From assembly GCF_024295805.1 (NCBI RefSeq), contig NZ_JANCLX010000007.1, positions 62,001-126,000 of the forward strand: a stretch of 64,000 nt of DNA. The letters run 5' to 3'. Made by a program: the position numbers and the translations under genes. Shown in pieces: positions 43,996 to 52,651 of this stretch. Below the pieces are notes generated by a model. It ran no database searches, had not been told where the DNA came from, and worked only from the letters and a program-made list of their open reading frames with translations. How positions within the stretch are numbered: position 1 is the first letter of the stretch; every line of letters starts with the position of its first letter. This DNA is from Streptomyces cucumeris. Lineage in GTDB: Bacteria; Actinomycetota; Actinomycetes; Streptomycetales; Streptomycetaceae.

Positions 43996-44703
43996 ATGAC
44001 ACCCTCACCGCACCGGGGACCGCGGCTCGCGCGACTGGCCGGACTGCTCGCCGATGAGACCCGTGCCGCCATGTGTCTTGCGCTGCTCGACGGACGGGCC
44101 TGGACCGCGGGAGAGCTGGCACGGTACGCCGGGGTGGCCGCCTCCACCGCCACCGGGCATCTGCACAAGCTGATCGACGGCGGGCTGCTGACCGAGGAAC
44201 GGCAGGGCAGGCACCGCTATGTACGGCTGGCCGGGCCGCAGGTGGCGCAGCTCATCGAGGATCTGTCCGCGCACGCCGCGCCACCGCCGCCGCCGCGTAC
44301 GCTGCGCGCCTCCAGCGCGAGCGGCGCGCTGGCGCGGGCGCGGACCTGTTACGACCATCTGGCCGGGCGGCTGGGCACCGCGATCACCGACGCGATGCTG
44401 GAGCGCGGACTGCTGCAGGGTTCGACGGGGTTCGCGCTGACCGACGCCGGGATGGACTGGTTCGCGAAGCTGGGCCTGGATCTGCCGGAGGCCGCCGCGC
44501 GCGGACGGCGGCCGATGGCCCGTAGCTGTCTGGACTGGACCGAGCGGCGACCGCATCTGGCCGGGGTGGCCGGGGCCGCGCTGTGCCGCCACGCGCTGGA
44601 CACCGGCTGGTGCATCCGCATCGGCAGCGGCCGCGCGCTGCGCGTCAGCCCGGAGGGTGAACGGGCCCTGCGCGAACTGCTGGGCGTCACCACCCCGGTG
44701 TGA
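43996..44703 (+). CDS. ArsR-type winged-helix regulator
   Basis: A 235-residue protein from ATG 43996; no ribosome site, so probably leaderless. The N-terminal 90 residues are an ArsR-like helix-turn-helix: LAGLLADETRAAMCLALLDG, AWTAGELARYAGVAASTATG, HLHKLIDGGLLTEERQGRHR. No CxC metal motif appears there. The C-terminal region of about 140 residues (YDHLAGRLGTAITDAMLERG, LTDAGMDWFAKLGLDLPEAA, CLDWTERRPHLAGVAGAALC) includes the conserved CLDWTER motif of a known actinobacterial group. It probably binds the shared operator and represses itself and the next gene. Confidence 0.85.
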   Translation: MTPSPHRGPRLARLAGLLADETRAAMCLALLDGRAWTAGELARYAGVAASTATGHLHKLIDGGLLTEERQGRHRYVRLAGPQVAQLIEDLSAHAAPPPPPRTLRASSASGALARARTCYDHLAGRLGTAITDAMLERGLLQGSTGFALTDAGMDWFAKLGLDLPEAAARGRRPMARSCLDWTERRPHLAGVAGAALCRHALDTGWCIRIGSGRALRVSPEGERALRELLGVTTPV

Positions 44704-44721
44704 GGCGCACCGCCGCGACGG

Positions 44722-44746
44722 TTCGGCCGGGGCCGAACCGTCGCGG
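44722..44746 (+). promoter_or_regulatory. Operator copy 2: TTCGG-N6-CCGAA-N-CGTCGCGG
   Basis: TTCGG (44722-44726), CCGAA (44733-44737), CGTCGCGG (44739-44746); extended arms ACGGTTCGG/CCGAACCGT are perfect. It ends 16 bp before the next ATG, and TACCGT at 44750-44755 may be the -10. Confidence 0.65.
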
Positions 44747-44762
44747 ACCTACCGTCGGATCC

Positions 44763-45599
44763 ATGAGCGCACACCCGGGCCCCGACGGCCACACCGCCTT
44801 CCACCGGCTCCACCACACCGGACGGCCACTGCTGCTGCCCAACGCCTGGGACCACGCCTCCGCGGCCGCCCTCGTCCGCCGCGGCTTCCCCGCGATCGGC
44901 ACCACCAGCCTGGGGGTGGCCGTCGCGGCCGGGCTGCCGGACGCGACGGGCGCCACCCGCGCGGAGACGCTCGCCCTCGCCCGCGGACTGACCCGGCTGC
45001 CGGCGCTGGTGAGCGTGGACATCGAGGGCGGCTTCAGCGAGCGGCCCGAGGAGGTCGCCGCGCTCGCCGCCGCACTGGACGCGGCGGGGGTCGTGGGAGT
45101 GAACATCGAGGACGGGCGCCCGGACGGCACACTCGCCCCGCTCGCGCGGCAGTGCGCGGTGATCGAGGCGGTCAAGGAACGGGTCCCCCGGCTGTTCGTG
45201 AACGCCCGCACCGACACCCACTGGCTCGCCGCCACCGGCGCCGCCGGTGCGCCCCGGCTGTCGGTCACCGCCGAGCGGCTGGAGCATTACGTCCGGGCGG
45301 GGGCGGACGGGGTCTTCGTCCCCGCGCTCACGGACGAGCACCACATCGCCTCGCTCGCGGACGACCTCGGCGACACCCCGCTCAACATTCTCCTCTCCCC
45401 CGGCCACCACACCTATGAGCGGCTGGCGGAGCTGGGCGTACGGCGGATCAGCTGCGGTTCACTGCTCTTCCGTGCCGCGCTGCACAGCGCCGTCGAGCTG
45501 GCCTGGTCCCTCGCCCACCCCGGGAGCGATCCCGCCCCGCTTCCCGGATACGCGGAGACGGAGTCGCTGTCCGACGCCTTCATGGCGGCGCATGGGTGA
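44763..45599 (+). CDS. Isocitrate lyase / PEP mutase family protein
   Basis: A 278-residue TIM-barrel enzyme, ATG 44763, probably leaderless (-10 TACCGT ends 7 bp before it). It reads RPLLLPNAWDHASAAALVRR, GTTSLGVAVAAGLPD, ALVSVDIEGGFSERPEEVAA, VGVNIEDGRPDG and RLFVNARTDTHWLA. The DIEGGF and NIEDGR metal-binding acids match 2-methylisocitrate lyase/PEP mutase relatives. The catalytic KKCGH loop of true isocitrate lyase is missing, so it probably cleaves or hydrolyses another 2-oxo acid C-C or P-C bond. It is in tandem with its likely repressor. Confidence 0.85.
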   Translation: MSAHPGPDGHTAFHRLHHTGRPLLLPNAWDHASAAALVRRGFPAIGTTSLGVAVAAGLPDATGATRAETLALARGLTRLPALVSVDIEGGFSERPEEVAALAAALDAAGVVGVNIEDGRPDGTLAPLARQCAVIEAVKERVPRLFVNARTDTHWLAATGAAGAPRLSVTAERLEHYVRAGADGVFVPALTDEHHIASLADDLGDTPLNILLSPGHHTYERLAELGVRRISCGSLLFRAALHSAVELAWSLAHPGSDPAPLPGYAETESLSDAFMAAHG

Positions 45600-45725
45600 G
45601 AAGCACATTTTCAGCCAACTAACATTGCTCCGATTCGCTCGCCGGCCTCCCGCGGAACCCCGCACGGAATCCCCTCGGCGACGACAGCACTCTCAGCAGT
45701 CTCAGCAAGGAAGTGGAGCAGTTTC

Positions 45726-47108
45726 ATGGGCCTCGGCGTGCGCTGGACCCTGCACGGCGACGGGCGCACCCCCGCCCCCGGAGCCGTCGTCAAGCCGGAT
45801 GAGCGGCTGTCCTGGCCGAGAACGGCGGGTCTGGGCGCACAGCACGTGGTCGCGATGTTCGGGGCCAGCTTCGTCGCCCCGGTGCTGATGGGCCTCGACC
45901 CCAATCTCGCGATCATGATGTCCGGCGTCGCGACCATGCTGTTCCTGCTGGCGACCCGCGGCCGGGTGCCCAGCTATCTGGGGTGCAGTCTGTCGTTCGT
46001 CGGCGTGGCCGCGGTGATCAGGGCGCAGGGCGGCGGCAGCGCGGCCGTCACCGGCGCGATCCTGGTGGTCGGCGCGGCGCTGCTGCTGAGCGGACTCGCG
46101 GTACGGCGCTTCGGCGCCCGGATCATCCACACCGCGATGCCGCCGGTGGTCACCGGCGCGGTGGTGATGCTGATCGGGTTCAACCTGGCCCCGGTGACCG
46201 CCGGGACGTACTGGCCCGCGGACCAGTGGACGGCGCTGCTGACGATGCTGGTCACCGGTGCGGCCGTGGTCTGTCTGCGCGGGTTCTGGTCCCGTGTCGC
46301 GATCTTCCTGGGGCTGCTTTTCGGCTACGCGGTCTCCTGGCTCTTCGACCGGGTCTTCGGCAGGATCCACTCCATCGACGGCAGCGGGAAGCTCACCGAC
46401 CACTGGCGGCTGGATCTGTCGAAGGTGTCCTCGGCGGACTGGATCGGTCTGCCGTCCCTGCACGCGCCCAGCTTCGAGTGGTCCGCGGTACTGGTCGCCC
46501 TCCCGGTGGTCATCGCCCTGATCGCGGAGAACGCCGGGCATGTGAAGGCCGTCGGCGAGATGATCGGCGATCCGCTGGACGACCAGCTCGGCACCGCCAT
46601 CGCGGCGGACGGCGCGGCGACCGTGCTCTCCACGGCGGTCGGCGGCCCGGCCACCACCACCTACTCCGAGAACATCGGCGTGATGGCCGCCACCCGCGTC
46701 TACTCGACCGCCGCGTACTGGGCGGCGGCGTGCTTCGCGCTCCTCTTCGGACTCTGCCCCAAGTTCGGCGCGGTGGTCGCGGCCGTTCCCGGCGGGGTGC
46801 TGGGCGGGATCACCGTGATCCTCTACGGCATGATCGGGCTGCTCGGCGCGCAGATCTGGGTGCACAACAAGGTGGACCTGCGCAATCCGCTGAACCTGGT
46901 GCCGGTCGCCGCGGGTGTGGTCATCGGCGTCGGCGGGGTCAATCTGAAGATCAGCGAGAACTTCGAGCTCAGCGGGATCGCCCTGGGCACCATCGTGGTG
47001 CTGGTCGGCTACCACGCGCTGCGTGCCCTGGCCCCGGCCCATCTGAAGCCGCAGCCGCCGCTGCTGGACGAGGGCACCAGCGGCTACGACGACCAGCGTC
47101 CGGAGTGA
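45726..47108 (+). CDS. NCS2 uracil/xanthine permease
   Basis: A 460-residue membrane carrier of the NAT/NCS2 family taking up uracil or xanthine with protons. ATG 45726 with ggaagtggag upstream. About 12-14 hydrophobic segments are present. The family core is GLGAQHVVAMFGASFVAPVL early, then the signature GGPATTTYSENIGVMAATRV. The order ENxGxxxxTR is conserved. The C-terminal loop ends LDEGTSGYDDQRPE. Uracil is slightly favoured by the resemblance to UraA; no purine or pyrimidine gene is next to it. Confidence 0.92.
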   Translation: MGLGVRWTLHGDGRTPAPGAVVKPDERLSWPRTAGLGAQHVVAMFGASFVAPVLMGLDPNLAIMMSGVATMLFLLATRGRVPSYLGCSLSFVGVAAVIRAQGGGSAAVTGAILVVGAALLLSGLAVRRFGARIIHTAMPPVVTGAVVMLIGFNLAPVTAGTYWPADQWTALLTMLVTGAAVVCLRGFWSRVAIFLGLLFGYAVSWLFDRVFGRIHSIDGSGKLTDHWRLDLSKVSSADWIGLPSLHAPSFEWSAVLVALPVVIALIAENAGHVKAVGEMIGDPLDDQLGTAIAADGAATVLSTAVGGPATTTYSENIGVMAATRVYSTAAYWAAACFALLFGLCPKFGAVVAAVPGGVLGGITVILYGMIGLLGAQIWVHNKVDLRNPLNLVPVAAGVVIGVGGVNLKISENFELSGIALGTIVVLVGYHALRALAPAHLKPQPPLLDEGTSGYDDQRPE

Positions 47109-47125
47109 CGACCGGCCGACCGTGT

Positions 47126-47145
47126 GCCCGGACCCGTGACCGGGC
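47126..47145 (+). terminator. Weak hairpin after permease
   Basis: gcccgg (47126-47131) and ccgggc (47140-47145) with an 8-nt loop, 18 bp after the permease stop. Arms are short; low confidence. Confidence 0.3.
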
Positions 47146-47240
47146 GCCGGGGCCCCGGGGTTGACGGTCCGTTGGGCCGATCCGGGGAAGCCCGGCCGCC
47201 CGGCGGGACGGGACGGCGCCGCCCTGCCACGCTTGTGTCC

Positions 47241-47984
47241 ATGACGATGCCGACCGGCGCGCGGCCCGCACCGCCGCGCAGTGTGCAGAGCGTCGTGGCG
47301 CGGATGCGGGCGCTCGGCGCGGCGCTGCCGCCCGGAGACGGGGTGGCGGTCTTCAACCGGGTCTATCTCGCGGTCACCGAGGAGATCGGCCGGGGGCTCA
47401 TGACCGGGTACTTCCAGGACCCGGCCGCCACCGAGGAGTTGGACGTGCGCTTCGCCGGGCGCTATCTGGCCGCGGTGGACACGGTGGCGGCGGGACGCCG
47501 GCCGCCCGCCTGCTGGCGCCCGCTGTTCGAGCTGCGATGCCATCCTCAGGTGCGTCCGGTGCAGTTCGCACTCGCCGGGATCAATGCCCATATCGGCCAT
47601 GACCTGGCGCTCGCGCTGGTGGACACCTGCCGGGCCCGGGACACCGAACCGGATGCGCTGGAGGGGGACTTCGACCGGATCGGCGCCCTGCTCACCGGGA
47701 TGGAGGAGCGGATCCGGGAGGAGCTGATGCCCGGCCCGGATCTGCTGGACGTGGCCGATCCGCTGACCCATCTGGTGGGCTCCTGGAGCCTGGAGCGGGC
47801 GCGGGACGCCGCGTGGGCGGCGTTCCGCGCCCTGTGGGGGCTGCGCGGACTCCCGGAGCTCGCGGAGGAGTTCACCGAACGTGTCGACGCGAGTGTGGGC
47901 CTGGTCGGACGCTTCCTGCTGACTCCCCTGCCGTCCTGGCCGGTTCAGTCCTCCGGCAGCTCCACCGGCGCGATCTCGTCATAA
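47241..47984 (+). CDS. DUF5995 family protein
   Basis: A 247-residue protein from ATG 47241. It has no ribosome site, so it may be leaderless. The pattern VAVFNRVYLAVTEEIGRG, YFQDPAATEELDVRFAGRYL, PPACWRPLFELRCHP and QFALAGINAHIGHDLALALV fits the DUF5995 family. FNRVYL and NAHIGHDL are its hallmarks, and the paired His could bind metal. No signal peptide or membrane segment is present. Its 3' end overlaps the convergent FAD oxidase by 40 bp. Function unknown. Confidence 0.8.
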   Translation: MTMPTGARPAPPRSVQSVVARMRALGAALPPGDGVAVFNRVYLAVTEEIGRGLMTGYFQDPAATEELDVRFAGRYLAAVDTVAAGRRPPACWRPLFELRCHPQVRPVQFALAGINAHIGHDLALALVDTCRARDTEPDALEGDFDRIGALLTGMEERIREELMPGPDLLDVADPLTHLVGSWSLERARDAAWAAFRALWGLRGLPELAEEFTERVDASVGLVGRFLLTPLPSWPVQSSGSSTGAISS

Positions 47985-49651
47985 CGGTCGCCCGGCCCCG
48001 GGTTGGTGCCGTCGGTGGCGCCGCCGAACTGGTGCATCACGCCCCACACCGCGTTGAGCGCGGTCTGCACGGCGCCCTCGGCCCAGCCGGCCGTCCAGGA
48101 GATGTCATCGCCCGCGAGGAAGATGCCGCGCTGGTCCTCGGGCAGCCGGTCCTGCATGAAGTGGGTGAACAGCCGCCGCTGGTAGCGGTAGTGGCCGGGC
48201 AGGTTGGCCTTGAACGCACCCATGAAGTAGGGCTCGTTCTCCCAGGAGACGGTGACCGGGCTGCCGATGATGTGCTTGCGGATGTCCACCTTCGGATAGA
48301 TCTCCGACAGGGACTTGAGCATGACCTCCATCCGCTCGTTCGCCGACAGCGGCAGCCACTTGAGGCTGTCGTCGCACCAGGTGTACGAGAGGCAGATGAC
48401 GGCGGGGCGATCCGGGCCGTCGTCCAGCAGATAGGTGCCGCGGGTCATCCGGTCGGTGAGCGTCATGCTCATCGTGTCCCGGCCGGTTTCTTCATCCTTG
48501 TCCAGCCAGAACGGACGGTCGACGGGCACGAAGAGCTTGCTGGACTCCATGTAGTGGGTGCGCTCGATCGCCGTCCAGTGGTCGATCGGGAAGAGCGAGT
48601 CATCGCAGTCGATCTTGGAGAGCAGCATCCAGGACTGCGCGGTGAAGACGACGGCCTGGTACGAGCGGATGTCCCCGTCCGCGTCGGTGACCACGATGCG
48701 GTCGCCCGCGGCGCGGTGCAGCCGGGTCACGGCCGGACGCGGGTCACCGCCGTGCAGGGACGACAGCGAGGTGCCGTGCGGCCAGTGGACGATCTTCTCG
48801 GGCTCGCGCTCCCACAGCCGCAGCGGAAGCTGCTGGCTGCCGCCGACGATACCGCGGTGGTGGTCGTCGGCCTCGGTGTAGACGACGCGCAGGATCTCCA
48901 GGATGGAGTTGGGGAAGTCGGTGTCCCAGCCGCCGGTGCCGAAGCCGACCTGGCCGAATATCTCCCGGTGCCGGAAGGAGGTGAAGGCCGAGGAGTCGCA
49001 GAGGAAACCGTAGAAGGTCTGGTTGTCCAGCTTCTCCACCAGCCGCGCCCAGATCTCCCGGATCCGCGGCACGTCCCGCTCGCGGATGGCGCGGTTCATG
49101 TCGGAGAAGTCCGCGCCCTCCTCCAGACAGGCGTTCCACGCCTCCATGACCTCGCGGTAGACCTGCGGGAGGTCGTCGATGGTGCGGGCGTAGTGGGACT
49201 CGCCCTTGAGGTCGACGACCGTGGAGGGGGTGTCGGGCGCCAGCGGGTTGGGGAACGGCCGGGTCTCCAGCCCCACCAGGTCGATGTAGTGCTGGAGCGC
49301 GGTGGAGGACGGCGGGAAGCGCATCGCGCCCATCTCGGCGGTCAGCGAGGCGTCACAGCCGTCGAAGCCGACGGTGCGCAGCCGTCCGCCGATCCGGTCG
49401 GCCTCGTAGACGACCGGCTTCAGACCCATCTTCATCAGCTCGTACGCGGTGATGATGCCGGACAGACCGCCGCCGATGACCGCGACCTCGGCGCCGTGCT
49501 CGGTGGCCGGGATCTGGCCGAGACCCGCCGGGTGGGCCAGGAAGTCGTCGTACGCGTAGGGGAAGTCCGGCCCGAACATGGTGATGGGCGGGAGGGCGTC
49601 GGCCTGCTGCGGCTCGTGCTCGCCGGGCACGGCGTTGGGCATGGACGTCAT
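47945..49651 (-). CDS. FAD-dependent L-amino-acid 2-monooxygenase (DavB-like)
   Basis: A 568-residue flavoprotein of the amine-oxidase fold. ATG 49651 with aaggag upstream. The start ITMFGPDFPYAYDDFLAHPA, the FAD loop VAVIGGGLSGIITAYELMKM and GQVGFGTGGWDTDFPNS, SLTDRM-type segments and WTAGWAEGAVQTALNAVWGV all closely match L-lysine 2-monooxygenase (DavB) as I remember it. These enzymes turn lysine or arginine plus O2 into the omega-amino or guanidino amide, CO2 and water. The neighbouring DavA-like amidase would make the acid. Substrate choice between lysine and arginine is open. No signal peptide. Confidence 0.85.
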   Translation of the reverse strand: MTSMPNAVPGEHEPQQADALPPITMFGPDFPYAYDDFLAHPAGLGQIPATEHGAEVAVIGGGLSGIITAYELMKMGLKPVVYEADRIGGRLRTVGFDGCDASLTAEMGAMRFPPSSTALQHYIDLVGLETRPFPNPLAPDTPSTVVDLKGESHYARTIDDLPQVYREVMEAWNACLEEGADFSDMNRAIRERDVPRIREIWARLVEKLDNQTFYGFLCDSSAFTSFRHREIFGQVGFGTGGWDTDFPNSILEILRVVYTEADDHHRGIVGGSQQLPLRLWEREPEKIVHWPHGTSLSSLHGGDPRPAVTRLHRAAGDRIVVTDADGDIRSYQAVVFTAQSWMLLSKIDCDDSLFPIDHWTAIERTHYMESSKLFVPVDRPFWLDKDEETGRDTMSMTLTDRMTRGTYLLDDGPDRPAVICLSYTWCDDSLKWLPLSANERMEVMLKSLSEIYPKVDIRKHIIGSPVTVSWENEPYFMGAFKANLPGHYRYQRRLFTHFMQDRLPEDQRGIFLAGDDISWTAGWAEGAVQTALNAVWGVMHQFGGATDGTNPGPGDRYDEIAPVELPED

Positions 49652-49729
49652 CGGTACGGACTCCTTGCGGTCGTGCGGGTGCGCGTGGGGGGGAGGGGAA
49701 ACAGGGGGCGGGCGGCGGGCGCCCGGGGC

Positions 49730-50536
49730 TCAGGTCAGCGACCCGTACAGCCCGGGGCGGCGGTCGCGCAGATACGGGTTGGTGGTGCGCGAGGCGGCCA
49801 GCAGCTCGGGGTCGGCGTCGCCGATGACCAGCTCCTCGCCGTGACCGGCCCGGGTGCGGGTGGTGCCGTCGGGGCTCGCCAGACAGCTCATGCCCACGAA
49901 GTCGAATTCACCCTCGGGGCCGGTGCGGTTGACGTACGCGATGTACATCTGGCTCTCGAACGCCCGCACCGGGACCAGGGATTCGGCCACGAACTGGAAG
50001 GGGTGCATCTGCGCGGTGGGCACCACCAGCAGATCGGTTCCGGCCAGCGCATGGGCCCGGACGTTCTCCGGGAACTCCACGTCGTAGCAGATCAGGATGC
50101 CGACGGTGAGCCCGCCCAGGGCGGCCTGGACGACGGGGGTGTCACCGGGTGTGAAGGCGTCGCGCTCGAAGCAGCCGAAGAGATGGGTCTTGCGGTAGTT
50201 GGCCAGCTCGGCCCCGTCCGGGCCGACCAGCCGCGCGGAGTTGTAGACGACCTCGGTGCGCATCCGGTCGCGCTCGGGGTAGCCGTAGAGGACCGCGAGG
50301 CCGTGTGCCGCGGCGATGGCGGCCACGGCCTGCCCGCCGGGCCCGTCGGCGGGCTCGGCCAGCTCCTGGATCCGGTCGCCGATGGCGTAGCCGGTGAGGA
50401 ACATCTCCGGGGCGATCAGCAGCCCGGCTCCGTCGGCCGCGGCACGCTCGGCGGCCGCGTCGAGGACCTTGAGGTTGCGGGCGGGGTCGCCGGGGTGACC
50501 GGAGCTCTGGAGCAGTGCGGTGCGCAGCGGCGGCAT
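49730..50536 (-). CDS. Nitrilase-family amidase (DavA-like)
   Basis: A 268-residue carbon-nitrogen hydrolase, ATG 50536 with aagg upstream. The catalytic triad is complete: Glu in LIAPEMFLTGY (near 44), Lys in ANYRKTHLFG (near 116), Cys in ILICYDVEFPENVRA (near 150). It matches 5-aminovaleramidase (DavA) or 4-guanidinobutyramide amidase in its motifs. It would convert the amide made by the adjacent monooxygenase to 5-aminovalerate or 4-guanidinobutyrate. It lies 78 bp upstream of that gene on the same strand. Confidence 0.87.
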   Translation of the reverse strand: MPPLRTALLQSSGHPGDPARNLKVLDAAAERAAADGAGLLIAPEMFLTGYAIGDRIQELAEPADGPGGQAVAAIAAAHGLAVLYGYPERDRMRTEVVYNSARLVGPDGAELANYRKTHLFGCFERDAFTPGDTPVVQAALGGLTVGILICYDVEFPENVRAHALAGTDLLVVPTAQMHPFQFVAESLVPVRAFESQMYIAYVNRTGPEGEFDFVGMSCLASPDGTTRTRAGHGEELVIGDADPELLAASRTTNPYLRDRRPGLYGSLT

Positions 50537-50618
50537 GGGCAGACCTTGGGGATCCAGGAGGGGGAGGAAGCGACACCAGAACGGTACGTGTGGCCGAGAA
50601 CCATCGACAAGGCGCGAC

Positions 50619-50677
50619 CGTTGCGCATCCGGCGTCGATTCATTACACGTTTCCGGCCCGCGGCAACGATTCGTTGC
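50619..50677. promoter_or_regulatory. CGTTGCG elements between Lrp and amidase genes
   Basis: CGTTGCGC at 50619-50626 and a palindrome GCAACG-ATT-CGTTGC at 50663-50677, flanked by CGCG on both sides. The same words recur upstream of the permease (52816-52891), so they may be binding sites for the local Lrp/AsnC protein. Confidence 0.5.
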
Positions 50678-50712
50678 GCGCGGGCCGGTATCGCCCGGGG
50701 TTCCCTTCCGGA

Positions 50713-51168
50713 TCAGGCCGGAGCGCCGGAGCTGAAGCGCCGCAGCAGCGGCGAGAGCACCAGCACCGACTTGGTGCGCTCCACGAACGGCTCCCCCGCG
50801 ATGCGCTCCAGGACCCGTTCGAAGTGACGCATATCGGAGGCGAAGACCTGGACGACGGCGTCCGCGTCGCCGGTGACGGTCGACGCGGACACCACCTCGG
50901 GATAGCGCGACAGACCCCGTCGGATGTCCTCGGGAGAGGTGTTGTGGCGGCAGAAGAGCTCGATGAAGCCCTCCGTCTCCCACCCCAGCGCCGCCGGGTC
51001 GACCCGCACCGTGAAGCCGGTGATGGCCCCCTCGGTCCTCAGCCGGTCCACCCGGCGTTTGACGGCGGGGGCGGAGAGGCCGACGAGATCGCCGATATCG
51101 GCGTAACTGCGGCGGGCGTCTTCAGCGAGGGCGTGGACGATGCGTTCGTCGAGGTCGTTCAGTCGCAC
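50713..51168 (-). CDS. Lrp/AsnC family regulator of the amino-acid unit
   Basis: A 151-residue protein, GTG 51168 (VRLNDLDERIVHALAEDARR). No clear ribosome site, but it begins 10 bp past the permease stop and may be coupled. The helix-turn-helix is SYADIGDLVGLSAPAVKRRV then DRLRTEGAI. The RAM domain has ALGWETEGFIELFCRHNTSP, VSASTVTGDADAVVQVFASD. The cationic amino acid is its likely ligand. Target sites may be the CGTTGCG elements on both sides of the unit. Confidence 0.88.
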   Translation of the reverse strand: MRLNDLDERIVHALAEDARRSYADIGDLVGLSAPAVKRRVDRLRTEGAITGFTVRVDPAALGWETEGFIELFCRHNTSPEDIRRGLSRYPEVVSASTVTGDADAVVQVFASDMRHFERVLERIAGEPFVERTKSVLVLSPLLRRFSSGAPA

Positions 51169-51178
51169 TGCGGGGGAA

Positions 51179-52651
51179 TCACTTTTCTGCTGTGGCCAGT
51201 CGGGATCGGCGCATGCCGTATCCGAAGTACAGCACAAGGCCGACTGCCATCCAGACACCGAAGACCACCCAGGTCACGACTTCCAGACTGCCCATCATCC
51301 ACAGGCAGAGCGCGAAGCCGATCACCGGGAAGAGCGGCGAGAGCGGCACCCGGAAGGTGCGCTCCATGGTGGGCCGGGTGCGGCGCAGCACGATCACCGC
51401 GATGTTGACGAGCGCGAAGGCGAACAGGGTGCCGATGCTGGTGGCGTCGGCAAGCTGGCCCAGCGGGATCGCGGCGGCCAGGACACCGCAGAACAGCGAG
51501 ACGATCACGGTGTTGGCGCGCGGCACCCCGGTCGTGGGGTGGATGGTGGAGAACACCTTGGGCACCAGGCCGTCACGGGACATCGCGAACAGGATGCGGG
51601 TCTGGCCGTAGAGCACGGTCAGCACCACGGAGGCGATGGCCACGACCGCACCGGCGGCCAGCAGCACGGCCCAGAAGCTCTGACCGGTGACATCCTCCAT
51701 GATCCCGGAGAGCGCGGCCTCGGAGCCGGAGAACTCCTTCCACGGCAGCGCACCCACGGCCACCGCCGCGACCAGGCAGTACAGGGCGGTGACGATCACC
51801 AGCGAGAGCATGATCGCGCGGGGCAGGTCACGCTGCGGGTTCTTGGCCTCCTCACCGGCGGTGGATGCGGCGTCGAAGCCGATGTACGAGAAGAACAGGG
51901 TGGCGCCCGCGGCACTGACGCCCGCCATGCCAAGCGGCATGAAGGGGGTGTAGTTGCCCGCGCGGATACCGGTGAAGGCGACGGCGCAGAACAGGACCAG
52001 GGCCGCGATCTTCACCACGACCATGATGGTGTTGGCGCGGGCGCTCTCCTTGGCGCCGCCCAGCAGGAACGCCATGGACAGCAGTACCACCAGCAGCGCG
52101 GGCAGGTTGAAGATCCCGCCGTCGCCGGGCGGCGCGGACAGCGCGTCCGGGATGGTGATGCCGAGCGTGCCGTCGAGCAGCTCGTTGAGGTACTCGCCCC
52201 AGCCGACGGCGACCGCCGCCACCGAGACGCCGTACTCCAGGATCAGACACCAGCCGCAGATCCAGGCGATCAGCTCGCCCATGGTGGCGTAGGCGTAGGA
52301 GTACGAGGATCCGGAGACCGGGATGGTGCCCGCCAGCTCCGCGTAGGACAGCGCCGAGAACAGGGCGGTGAGCCCGGCTATGACGAACGACACGATGACC
52401 GCGGGCCCGGCGTCCGGGACGGCCTCGCCGAGCACCACGAAGATGCCGGTACCCAGGGTGGCACCGATGCTGATCATGGTCAGCTGCCACATTCCGAGCG
52501 AACGCCGCAGCGATCCGCCCTCACCCTGTCCGCCTTCCGCGACCAGCCGCTCCACGGGCTTGCGCCGCATCAGCCGGGCGCCGAACCCGGCCGCCGGAGG
52601 CTCTGGCTCCGGGCGCGGGGTCGTGGGCGGGGCTGCGCCGTGCTCCAACAC
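51179..52651 (-). CDS. Amino acid permease (cationic amino acid type)
   Basis: A 490-residue APC-superfamily carrier, GTG 52651 with aaggag upstream. After a Pro-rich N-terminus come SLRRSLGMWQLTMISIGATLGT, GTGIFVVLGEAVPDAGPAVI and SALSYAELAGTIPVSGSSYS. About 12 helices follow, with FFSYIGFDAASTAGEEAKNP midway, all typical of the CAT family of cationic amino acid transporters. The C-terminal region WVVFGVWMAVGLVLYFGYGM closes it. It is the first gene of the four-gene unit. Confidence 0.9.
   Translation of the reverse strand: MLEHGAAPPTTPRPEPEPPAAGFGARLMRRKPVERLVAEGGQGEGGSLRRSLGMWQLTMISIGATLGTGIFVVLGEAVPDAGPAVIVSFVIAGLTALFSALSYAELAGTIPVSGSSYSYAYATMGELIAWICGWCLILEYGVSVAAVAVGWGEYLNELLDGTLGITIPDALSAPPGDGGIFNLPALLVVLLSMAFLLGGAKESARANTIMVVVKIAALVLFCAVAFTGIRAGNYTPFMPLGMAGVSAAGATLFFSYIGFDAASTAGEEAKNPQRDLPRAIMLSLVIVTALYCLVAAVAVGALPWKEFSGSEAALSGIMEDVTGQSFWAVLLAAGAVVAIASVVLTVLYGQTRILFAMSRDGLVPKVFSTIHPTTGVPRANTVIVSLFCGVLAAAIPLGQLADATSIGTLFAFALVNIAVIVLRRTRPTMERTFRVPLSPLFPVIGFALCLWMMGSLEVVTWVVFGVWMAVGLVLYFGYGMRRSRLATAEK

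Noticed and set aside
39177..44057. Open frame of about 1,626 codons on the plus strand across the rib operon and ROK gene
   Set aside because: It is antisense to ribE, ribD and the ROK gene and out of frame with the MFS gene. Composition is Gly/Arg/Ala-rich and no motif or ribosome site fits. GC-rich codon bias produces such shadows.
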